In this document: positions 36,401 through 48,400 of the stretch, in pieces
How positions within the stretch are numbered: position 1 is the stretch's first letter
How the letters are laid out: the number at the start of each line of letters is the position of its first letter
NCBI GenBank assembly: GCA_950097015.1
Contig: CATNEN010000005.1
Span: forward strand, 4,331,501 to 4,395,500
DNA length: 64,000 nt
Direction of reading: 5' to 3'
Origin: Macrostomum hystrix
Lineage: Eukaryota > Platyhelminthes > Macrostomidae
The notes under the pieces: generated by a model
Databases searched by the model: none
Told to the model about the DNA's origin: nothing
What the model saw: the letters and a program-made list of their open reading frames with translations, nothing else
Program-made: the position numbers and the translations under genes

Positions 36401-39400
36401 GGATCTCAAATCAGAATCTTTTAGGACCTTATGTTTTAGGATCCTGAAGGATTTCAAATGAGGATTCTGAGGGGATTTTAACTGAGGATCCTGAAGGATT
36501 TCAAATGAGGATTCTAAAGGGGATTTGAAATGAGGATTCTGAATGGATTTAGAATGAGGATTCTGAAAGGATTTAAAATGAGGATTCTGAACGATTTCAA
36601 CTGAGGATTCTGAAGGGATTTCAAATGAGGATTCTGAAGTGATTTCAAATGAGGATTCTGAAGTAGGGATCATATGGGATTTCACATGCAATCCAATTCT
36701 GCTCGTGAATTTCCCGCTGGACTGTAACTCACGTAAATCAAATGCGCAGTCGCATTTGCCTACAGCTGCTATAGCTTACTCAGCTCCCATGTATTTCGAA
36801 TAGCCGAGTTTCGAATATTTTGAGTAACCGAATAGCATGGACTATGGCAATAAATTCAGCCATAAAAAACCCAGATATTAATTTCTAAATGTACAGTCTT
36901 CTTATACAGTATTTACAGTTGATATGCAGACTGTAATAAAATTATATGCGCAGTCGCATATAAGATTGGACTGAAACCAAAGGTTTCCAATGCGATTTGC
37001 GCCACAGATGCTTACTGTAGTTAATCCTGTGGGAAATTTCTTAGAAATCTTTTTCTTTTTTTAAGGATTCGAGCGTAGACTTCCAAGATCCTCAACTCAA
37101 ATCTGACGAAAAATCCCAATCAGGGGTCTAACGCGTTTGCCTCTCGCGCCAAGGTCCCTGAGTTCGATTCCGCGGCGAGGCCACATTTATTTGGGGCGCA
37201 GCCGCGGAGAGAAGGCTTGGGGGGCTTGTCGTGCAATTTTACGCCATTGATCGCCAACCTCCAAGGCACAGTGAGAGTGTACACTGCCTGACGATGAGAA
37301 AGCCAGGGCAGATGTACACCCCTGTGTGACCGTGTGCTCAGGAGTCAGCGGAACGGGCAGAATCAAATCTACTTGATCAGATTTTAAAATTTATTTTTCA
37401 CTTTTGGCCTGAAATTTACTACCCATTTTTCTACGCCTTAATATCCCATTTCTAAATGATATTCAGCACAATAGTACACAGTTTATCACTGCAACATCGA
37501 ATCCCAGTGGTCCAGAACTGGGCTAGAGGCATTAGTAGAGAATTAGTACAAAATGTAACCTTCCTGTTCGGGCGCCATCCAATATCTGGGGCTAGCGAGC
37601 AATGGGACAGTTTTGAGACTGCACACTACCTTACAGGCAGCTAGTTTCTGGATTCCGCTGATGTAAATGTACACTGCCTGATAAACAGACTCCGTGTACA
37701 CTCTGAGCACTAGCTTTACTATGCTCAAGCGAAAATTTTTTTTTCCTTTTTTCTAGCCTAGAAATCGACAAATATTTTATGTCTAGCTTTTTTCCTCAGT
37801 TGGTCTGACAGGCTTCATTTACCCCCTCGGGTCTTGAGCTTAATGCGCATGTGAAAACCTCTGCGTCCAATTGGCTGCAGAATCTGCGGTTTGAGATATC
37901 TTATCTAGAATAAACACACGCACAATCACGACTGGCCAGTCAGGCTCTACTGAGTGAGTCAGATGTTAGAAAAAATCGTTTGAATGAAAGCATCTTCCAG
38001 TCTAGAAATCGATACAACTAGAAATAGCTGGATAAAATACTTATGAATCTAGAAATCAATGAATCTAGGAATCTATGAATTTAGGAATCTAGGATCTATG
38101 AATTTAGGAATCTAGGAATATAAGGATCAATGAATCTAGGAATCTAGGAATCTAGGAATCTAGGAATCTTCAAATCTAGGAATCTAGGTATCTTAGAATC
38201 TTGGAATCTAGGAATCTTGGAATCTTGGAATCATGGAATCGAGGAATCTTAGAATCTTGGAATCTAGGAATCTTGGAATCTTGGCATCTAGGAATCTTAA
38301 AATCTAGGAATCTAGGAATCTTGGAATCTTGGAATCTAGGAATCTAGGAATCTTGAAATTTAGGAATCTTGGATCTATGAATTTAGGAATCTAGGATCTA
38401 TGAATTTAGGAATCTAGGATCTATGAATTTAGGAATCTAGGAATATAAGGATCAATGAATCTAGGAATCTAGGAATCTAGGAATCAATGAATCTTCAAAT
38501 CTAGGAATCTTGGAATCTTGGAATCTAGGAATCTAGGAATCTTGGAATCTAGGAATCATGGAATCTTCAAATCTAGGAATCTTGGAATCTTCAAATCTAG
38601 GAATCTTGGAATCTTGGAATCTAGGAATCTTGGAATCTTGGCATCTAGGAATCTTAAAATCTAGGAATCTAGGAATCTTGGAATCTTGGCATCTAGGAAT
38701 CTTAAAATCTAGGAATCTAGGAATCTAGGAATCTTGGAATCTTGGAATCTAGGAATCTAGGAATCTAGGAATCTTGGAATCTAGGAATCATGGAATCTTC
38801 AAATCTAGGAATCTTGGAATCTTGGAATCTAGGAATCTTGGAATCTTGGCATCTAGGAATCTTAAAATCTAGGAATCTAGGAATCTTGGAATCTTGGCAT
38901 CTAGGAATCTTAAAATCTAGGAATCTAGGAATCTTGGAATCTTGGAATCTAGGAATCTAGGAATCTTGGAATCTAGGAATCATGGAATCTTCAAATCTAG
39001 GAATCTTGGAATCTTGGAATCTAGGAATCTTGGAATCTTGGCATCTAGGAATCTTAAAATCTAGGAATCTAGGAATCTTGGAATCTTGGCATCTAGGAAT
39101 CTTAAAATCTAGGAATCTAGGAATCTTGGAATCTTGGAATCTAGGAATCTAGGAATCTTGAAATTTAGGAATCTTGGATCTTTGAATTTAGGAATCTAGG
39201 ATCTATGAATTTAGGAATCTAGGATCTATGAATTTAGGAATTTAGGATCTATGAATTTAGGAATCTAGGATCTATGAATTTAGGAATTTAGGATCTATGA
39301 ATTTAGGAATCTAGGATCTATGAATTTAGGAATCTAGGATCTATGAATTTAGGAATCTAGGATCTATGAATTTAGGAATCTAGGATCTATGAATTTAGGA

Positions 39401-42400
39401 ATCTAGGATCTATGAATTTAGGAATTTAGGATCTATGAATTTAGGAATCTAGGATCTATGAATTTAGGAATCTAGGATCTATGAATTTAGGAATCTAGGA
39501 TCTATGAATTTAGGAATCTAGGATCTATGAATTTAGGAATCTAGGATCTATGAATTTAGGAATCTAGGATCTATGAATTTAGGAATCTAGGATCTATGAA
39601 TTTAGGAATCTAGGATCTATGAATTTAGGAATCTAGGAATATAAGGATCAATGAATCTAGGAATCTAGGAATCTAGGAATCAATGAATCTTCAAATCTAG
39701 GAATCTTGGAATCTTGGAATCTAGGAATCTAGGAATCTTGGAATCTAGGAATCATGGAATCTTCAAATCTAGGAATCTTGGAATCTTCAAATCTAGGAAT
39801 CTTGGAATCTTGGAATCTAGGAATCTTGGAATCTTGGCATCTAGGAATCTTAAAATCTAGGAATCTAGGAATCTTGGAATCTTGGCATCTAGGAATCTTA
39901 AAATCTAGGAATCTAGGAATCTAGGAATCTTGGAATCTTGGAATCTAGGAATCTAGGAATCTAGGAATCTTGGAATCTAGGAATCATGGAATCTTCAAAT
40001 CTAGGAATCTTGGAATCTTGGAATCTAGGAATCTTGGAATCTTGGCATCTAGGAATCTTAAAATCTAGGAATCTAGGAATCTTGGAATCTTGGCATCTAG
40101 GAATCTTAAAATCTAGGAATCTAGGAATCTTGGAATCTTGGAATCTAGGAATCTAGGAATCTTGGAATCTAGGAATCATGGAATCTTCAAATCTAGGAAT
40201 CTTGGAATCTTGGAATCTAGGAATCTTGGAATCTTGGCATCTAGGAATCTTAAAATCTAGGAATCTAGGAATCTTGGAATCTTGGCATCTAGGAATCTTA
40301 AAATCTAGGAATCTAGGAATCTTGGAATCTTGGAATCTAGGAATCTAGGAATCTTGAAATTTAGGAATCTTGGATCTTTGAATTTAGGAATCTAGGATCT
40401 ATGAATTTAGGAATCTAGGATCTATGAATTTAGGAATTTAGGATCTATGAATTTAGGAATCTAGGATCTATGAATTTAGGAATTTAGGATCTATGAATTT
40501 AGGAATCTAGGATCTATGAATTTAGGAATCTAGGATCTATGAATTTAGGAATCTAGGATCTATGAATTTAGGAATCTAGGATCTATGAATTTAGGAATCT
40601 AGGATCTATGAATTTAGGAATTTAGGATCTATGAATTTAGGAATCTAGGATCTATGAATTTAGGAATCTAGGATCTATGAATTTAGGAATCTAGGATCTA
40701 TGAATTTAGGAATCTAGGATCTATGAATTTAGGAATCTAGGATCTATGAATTTAGGAATCTAGGATCTATGAATTTAGGAATCTAGGATCTATGAATTTA
40801 GGAATCTAGGATCTATGAATTTAGGAATTTAGGATCTATGAATTTAGGAATCTAGGATCTATGAATTTAGGAATCTAGGATCTATGAATTTAGGAATCTA
40901 GGATCTATGAATTTTAGGAATCTAGGAATATAAGGATCAATGAATCTAGGAATCTAGGAATCTAGGAATCTAGGAATCTTCAAATCTAGGAATCTAGGTA
41001 TCTTAGAATCTTGGAATCTAGGAATCTTGGAATCTTGGAATCATGGAATCGAGGAATCTTAGAATCTTGGAATCTAGGAATCTTGGAATCTTGGCATCTA
41101 GGAATCTTAAAATCTAGGAATCTAGGAATCTTGGAATCTTGGAATCTAGGAATCTAGGAATCTTGAAATTTAGGAATCTTGGATCTATGAATTTAGGAAT
41201 CTAGGATCTATGAATTTAGGAATCTAGGATCTATGAATTTAGGAATCTAGGAATATAAGGATCAATGAATCTAGGAATCTAGGAATCTAGGAATCAATGA
41301 ATCTTCAAATCTAGGAATCTTGGAATCTTGGAATCTAGGAATCTAGGAATCTTGGAATCTAGGAATCATGGAATCTTCAAATCTAGGAATCTTGGAATCT
41401 TGGAATCTAGGAATCTTGGAATCTTGGCATCTAGGAATCTTAAAATCTAGGAATCTAGGAATCTTGGAATCTTGGCATCTAGGAATCTTAAAATCTAGGA
41501 ATCTAGGAATCTAGGAATCTTGGAATCTTGGAATCTAGGAATCTAGGAATCTAGGAATCTTGGAATCTAGGAATCATGGAATCTTCAAATCTAGGAATCT
41601 TGGAATCTTGGAATCTAGGAATCTTGGAATCTTGGCATCTAGGAATCTTAAAATCTAGGAATCTAGGAATCTTGGAATCTTGGCATCTAGGAATCTTAAA
41701 ATCTAGGAATCTAGGAATCTTGGAATCTTGGAATCTAGGAATCTAGGAATCTTGGAATCTAGGAATCATGGAATCTTCAAATCTAGGAATCTTGGAATCT
41801 TGGAATCTAGGAATCTTGGAATCTTGGCATCTAGGAATCTTAAAATCTAGGAATCTAGGAATCTTGGAATCTTGGCATCTAGGAATCTTAAAATCTAGGA
41901 ATCTAGGAATCTTGGAATCTTGGAATCTAGGAATCTAGGAATCTTGAAATTTAGGAATCTTGGATCTATGAATTTAGGAATCTAGGATCTATGAATTTAG
42001 GAATCTAGGATCTATGAATTTAGGAATTTAGGATCTATGAATTTAGGAATCTAGGATCTATGAATTTAGGAATTTAGGATCTATGAATTTAGGAATCTAG
42101 GATCTATGAATTTAGGAATCTAGGATCTATGAATTTAGGAATCTAGGATCTATGAATTTAGGAATCTAGGATCTATGAATATAGGAATCTAGGATCTATG
42201 AATTTAGGAATTTAGGATCTATGAATTTAGGAATCTAGGATCTATGAATTTAGGAATCTAGGATCTATGAATTTAGGAATCTAGGATCTATGAATTTAGG
42301 AATCTAGGATCTATGAATTTAGGAATCTAGGATCTATGAATTTAGGAATCTAGGATCTATGAATTTAGGAATCTAGGATCTATGAATTTAGGAATCTAGG

Positions 42401-45400
42401 ATCTATGAATTTAGGAATTTAGGATCTATGAATTTAGGAATCTAGGATCTATGAATTTAGGAATCTAGGATCTATGAATTTAGGAATCTAGGATCTATGA
42501 ATTTTAGGAATCTAGGAATATAAGGATCAATGAATCTAGGAATCTAGGAATCTAGGAATCTAGGAATCTAGGAATCTTGGAATCTAGGTATCTTGACACC
42601 TAGGAATCTAGGATCTATGAATTTAGGAATCTAAGAATATAGGGATCAACGAATCTATAAATCTACGAATCTACGAATCAATGAATCTAGGAATCTAGGG
42701 ATCAATTTAATCTTACAATCTATATATTTACAAATTCACGAATTAAGAAATCGAAGGATTTAAGTGTAAAAATGTTATAAGAAAAAAATCTAGTGAATGT
42801 CAAAGTTAACTTGATATTACCCTGCATTGATTCCTTGATTTCTATATCCCGCCACATCTGGTTGGGTTGTCATTAAAGCATTCAGAAATATTTTGAATAA
42901 TTGGCAATTTTAAATCTCTTGGGACGCAGTTAGAGGCAATAAAACCTGGACTTGAACCGTTCAAATAGTAGGCCAAACAGAATAGCCATATGGGGAACTC
43001 TATAAACTTGAAGACGAGTTGACAATTTTTTTTCAGAAAATTTGGAAGAATTTAACCTTTTTACTGCTAATTTGAAAAAAACATGTATTTTCGTCGATTT
43101 ATAACGTCAGTGAGATGTGATAAAAAGATAAGAGATAAAAAGGATGAATATTTTATTACCTACTAAAGCTTTTTGATTGATGATAAATGTGTCAAAGAAA
43201 AAAATTGGAAAAAAATTGATGGGAGCGGAGTAATAAGAGAGTAAAGAGCAGGTAGAATGGGGAAAGAGATGGAGACGGGGTAGAGGACTGGAGGGAGGGT
43301 AGAGATAAGGGAGAGAGGGTAGAGAGGAGGGAGAGAGGGTAGAGAGAAGGGAGAGAGGGTAAAGAGGAGGGAGAGAGGGTAGAGAGGATGGAGAGAGGGT
43401 AGAGAGGGTAGAGAGGAGGGAGAGAGGGTAGAGAGAAGGGAGAGAGGGTAGGGAGAAGGGAGAAGTGGTAGAGAGGAGGGAGAGAGGGTAGAGAGAAGGG
43501 AGACACGGTAGAGAGGAGGGAGAGAGGGTAGAGAGGAGGGAGAGAGGGTAGAGAGAAGGGAGACACGGTAGAGAGGAGGGAGAGAGGGTAGAGAGGAGGG
43601 AGAGAGGGTAGAGAGAAGGGAGACACGGTAGAGAGGAGGGAGAGAGGGTAGAGAGAAGGGAGAGAAATGGATACCATAGACATATAGAGAGGGGGGAGAG
43701 AGGGTAGAGAGAAGGGAGAGAGGGTAGGGAGAAGGGGAGAGGGAAGGGAGAAGGGTAGAGAGAAGGGAGAGAGGGTAGACACGAGGGAGACAGGGTAGAC
43801 AGGAGGGAGTCAGAATATATTGGAGGCAGGCAGGGTCGAGACAAAGCAGTGAGACATTCCTTACAGATTCATTGAGCTGCTCAAACAGTCAAATATAATG
43901 TATTAGCTACCTTTGAGACTGGCTTAGCTTAGATTGGGGACCCATTGCTCTGTATAATTAGCTAGATAGAAGCTACGCTGTACGAATAAATAATATTATA
44001 GGGCCTGTGGGGAAAGGTTTGACTTTTGGCGGAAGAGGCTCATGCAGCTGCAGCTAGGCCGTGTCGGCCCCATTGCCCAATATAAAATAATAAAACCTAG
44101 AGACGATTTATGACCCTTGTGACAGGGGTGACGCATGCGCTCTCTCAGTCGCTAATTCCGCGTTATAGAGCATCAGCTTTTGGCAGGCAGTTTTGCTTTA
44201 TGGTCTTTAGGACGATAGACGGAAATGGATACCATATCACTGCAGGACCATAGACAGAAATGGATACCATATCACTGTATGACCATAGACAGAAATGGAT
44301 CTAGCATATCACTGTAGGACCATAGACAGAAATGGATATCATATCACTGTAGGACCATAGACGGAAATGGATACCATATCACTGTAGGACCATAGACAGA
44401 AATGGATACCATATCACTGTAGGACCATAGACAGAAATGGATATCATATCACTGTAGGACCATAGACAGAAATGGATATCATATCACTGTAGGACCATAG
44501 ACAGAAATGGATCTAGCATATCACTGTAGGACCATAGACAGAAATGGATATCATATCACTGTAGGACCATAGACAGAAATGGATATCATATCACTGCAGG
44601 ACCATAGACAGAAATGGATATCATATCACTGTAGGACCATAGACAGAAATGGATACCATATCACTGCAGGACCATGGACAGAAATGGATAGCATATCACT
44701 GTAGGACCATAGACAGAAATGGATACCATATCACTGCAGGACCATGGACAGAAATGGATAGCATCACTGCAGGACCATGGACAGAAATGGATATCATATC
44801 ACTGTAGGACCATAGAAAGAAATTGATATCATATCACTGTAGGACCATAGACAGAAATGGATACCATATCACTGTAGGACCATAGACAGAAATGGATATC
44901 ATATCACTGTAGGACCATAGACAGAAATGGATACCATATCACTGTAGGACCATAGACAGAAATGGTTATCATATCACTGTAGGACCATAGACAGAAATGG
45001 ATACCATATCACTGTAGGACCATAGACAGAAAGTGATAGCATATCACTGCAGGACCATGGACAGAACTAGGTATTGTAGTTCTGTAGTGATTATAGAAAT
45101 TACTGTTTCTGAAATGACCACACGGATGTACCAAATTAGTCATAGCTGTGCATAGTCATAGCAAGAGAATCCGACATCTGCTAAAATTCAGACACAATTG
45201 CTAGTCATGAAGCAATAGTACATGGGGTGGGTAAGTTCTACATGGTCAGTGTTAGTCAGCATTTTGCATCGGTAATGTATTTTAGGCTAAGAAAACTGCA
45301 CTGTTGTTAAGTTCATGGATTTCTAAGATCGCATTTAGCTAGTCGTGATACTTATGGTACAGCACGCCTTTGTGTAGCTATAAGGGGTTACTAGGCGCAC

Positions 45401-48400
45401 GTGTGTGTGTCTGTACGCATTTGTGACTCATTCATTCACTTCCAACTGACTTCACTGGTCCAGGGTCCTCTTACAGGCATAGTTACACGCTGCACTTGAA
45501 CCCTATAGCTAATATTTATATTGGTTAATATTTCCTGTTTCATGTTATTTTGGTAATTTAAATTGCCGATAAAAAACTAGCTGAAATTGATTATTTCAAT
45601 TGACCACAACAGTTCAATTTCAAAGCTTTGAGTTAGCTAAGCGCTGACAAAATAAAATCTATTTTTGATTTTCTTTTTTTCCTATTTTGGAATGACAGCT
45701 CAACTCAGCCTTTACTACCGTGGCTATACTCGCTATACTGGCCCCTTCGTGTCTACCCCCCAGTAATCTGTCTTTGTTCTTATTTGCAATTACTCAGAAC
45801 TAACTCAGTCGGTTGAAAATATACTGGATTCTTAATTGACTCTTGAGTCAGCGGAATGGGCAGAACTGCCTGCTTGATGACTGCGGGTCTACCATCTCAG
45901 TGACTTGGTGACAATTTTCAGATTTGGCGACACTAGACCCGCAGCCAGCGAGGAGGCAATTCTGCCCATTCCGCTGACCCCTGAGCACACGCTCACACAG
46001 GTGTGTACATCTGCCCTGACTTTCTCATCGTCAGGCAGTTTACAATTTCATTGTGCCTTGGAGGTTGGCCCTTATGGGCGTAAATTGCACGACAAGCCCC
46101 CAAGCCTTCTCTCCGCGGCTGCGCCCCGAATGAATGTGGCCTCGCCGCGTAATCGAGCTCAGGTACTTTGGCGCGAGAGGCTAACGCGTTTGACCTCTCT
46201 GCCACTCCGCCCCCCATGAATAGAGTAAAACCATAGACAAAAATCTGAGGTAAAAAAAATTAAAGGGAAAAATCGTTTTTACGAAGTTTAATAATAATAA
46301 TAATAATTGATTACACCTGCCCCAATCGGGTCAGATGTGCAGCCGACAGCACAGCCGCAGCTAATGCGCGGCGCATCTGAAGGCTGCGTACATGGACTGG
46401 GGGTTCAGTCCATGGACTGGGGGGACGCCACACCCACCTTCAATTATCCCAGCTAATGCTGGTACCCATTTAACAACTGGGTGAACTGAAGGAATGCAGA
46501 GTTAACTGTCTTTCTAAAGGACAAAAATTGTTCCAGTGGAGTCGGGAATCGAACCCCCGACCTTCAAGTCGTGAGTCCGACGCCCTTACCACTAGGCTAC
46601 AACCTCTTGTAGTTTACGAAGTTTATTGAAGTGAAAAAAAGTATGTAGAGGTTTCAATTGAAAGATTCAAATCGCATCCGATTTTCAATTCCACCGCAGT
46701 GAGCAACCTTCGAAGGTGTCGAGCCACTCTGAACTGCTTCTCCGGTCCAGCTGGCGGGGTGGCCGTTTGTCGCCTACAAACAGACCCGGCCTCACTAATA
46801 GAATTCTTCAGCGTGCGATTCTATCGTCAACGACTTGCGGCTGAGATTGGCGGCGCGCTGGGGCCACTGGAGCCGCTGTCCTACGGTAGGTTTCTCAATA
46901 ACCCATGTTTTAAATCTGATCCCAATTTTGAGTACCAGTAAAGGCGGACTGGGCATATAGGAAATTCTGATGCACTATATTCAAACTGTTTGTTTCATTA
47001 TAAAACTGAATAAATTCTATGTTTTTACTAAAATTGTAAAAATGATTTCATGTTTTCTACAAACTGGCCTGTGAGACATTGCGCACTGTAAGACCGAAAA
47101 TCGCCTATGAAAACAGAACATGTCCAAAATGTAGAGTCGAGGTAGAGAACGAAACTCATATTCTCTTTAGATGCGATTGGTCCGTTTATGTTCCAATTAG
47201 AAATAAATTCATAGAGAAAGTGGCAGGCCTGTTCGAAATTTCGAAAGCCTAACAGCTGATGACAAAACTGGGGGGCGAGGGGGGTCAGCGGCTAACGTCG
47301 CTGCCTCGCACTACAAAGGACGCTAGTTCGATTCACCCTTCAGGTCACGATTAATTTCGGTACTTGTTGGGGGGTTTGGACAGTAGCGACCGGCGGAGGT
47401 GCACCATATTTCGTGCAAACAAAGCTTGAAAAATAGCTTCGCTCCTTCCTTTCTGTGTGCCTGTTCTGCGTTGTATGAGTTTGTGCGTTGGCGCTGGGGC
47501 GTTAGACCTTGCGGGGGGTGGCTGGGGGGCGGGTGTACACCGCCGCGCGCTCATCTGGATTTCCGTCAGCGCGATTGGATAAAGTGTACACTCGTCACCC
47601 GCCCCCCCCTGAGGACTGATTTCTATCAGCCTTCCGCCCCGGCTTGGTCTGCTATGTGCGTGTGCGGGCCGGGGTGAGAGGCACTCCGGCTGCCGCCCCC
47701 TTCCCCGCTTGGCTTGCTGCTGTGTGTGTGAGGTGCCTGCTCAGGGGAGGCGGCGCGATGGGCGGCTCTCGCCTAGTTCGCCGGCCTGGGGGCATGCCGT
47801 TCCTGTGTTTGTGCGTCAAGTGCCCCAGGCTTCCCTGCAAAGTAAGTAAGTAATATGACAAAACTGTGTATTTAATGACACAGGAAAGCACAGAATTAAC
47901 AGAAAGTTTTGTGGACTTCATCGAAAGCATACTTAAAGCTAGATAAAAAGCCACTGTTAATATCAGTATCAGTAACACAAAGACTTGTAACAGTTTTGCA
48001 AGGCTTATATATTTGGGTAGTTTGTGGATGCCCACATTCAGTCCCAAATGATTCAATGCACAATGGGTGGGGTCTACGCAATATGAGTAAGCGCATTGCT
48101 GAAGCCCGTGAGAAGCCAATCTACCTGACTGGCCTTTATATTTATAGTCGGCATCTGATTGTGAGCAGTGCTCAGAGGCCGAGATGCGCCAGGGAGAACT
48201 TTGAGTGATTGACGAGCGCAGAAATTTTTTAGGGGAATAATGGCGGCAAGCGGAGGCCAAAGCTGGGATGGAGACCCAGTCTTTGCGTGTGCAGTGCCTG
48301 CCCGTTCATTGAATTGATTTTTTTCACATTCACGGTAGTTTATTCACAGGGTTTGCTGTTGGGTTTCATTGTAAAGCCCTCGCCACCGGTTTTTTTACCT

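Larger units (their letters stand above)
36304..46699 (+). other. Ig gene intron 2 (10.4 kb), largely repeats
   Basis: Contains, in order: a 24-bp repeat (36360-36690), SINE A (37121-37360), the 4.7-kb array (38040-42710), a 20-bp purine array (43240-43830), a 35-bp array (44210-45070), SINE A (45950-46217) and SINE B (46291-46612). No additional Ig exon was found. Confidence 0.7.

Noticed and set aside
43107-43844. Antisense Leu/Pro/Ser-rich frames
   Set aside because: Translation of the 20-bp purine array on its complementary strand.
46540-46612. tRNA gene
   Set aside because: A- and B-box-like motifs belong to SINE B. The sequence cannot fold as a full cloverleaf and continues into the SINE body with a target duplication around it.
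47399-47853. Small proteins in the GC-rich retroposon
   Set aside because: Frames are short, overlap on both strands and lie inside a transposed unit with target duplications.
47652-48260. Antisense 202-codon frame
   Set aside because: It spans the retroposon, the LINE fragment and flanking sequence, so it cannot be one conserved gene.
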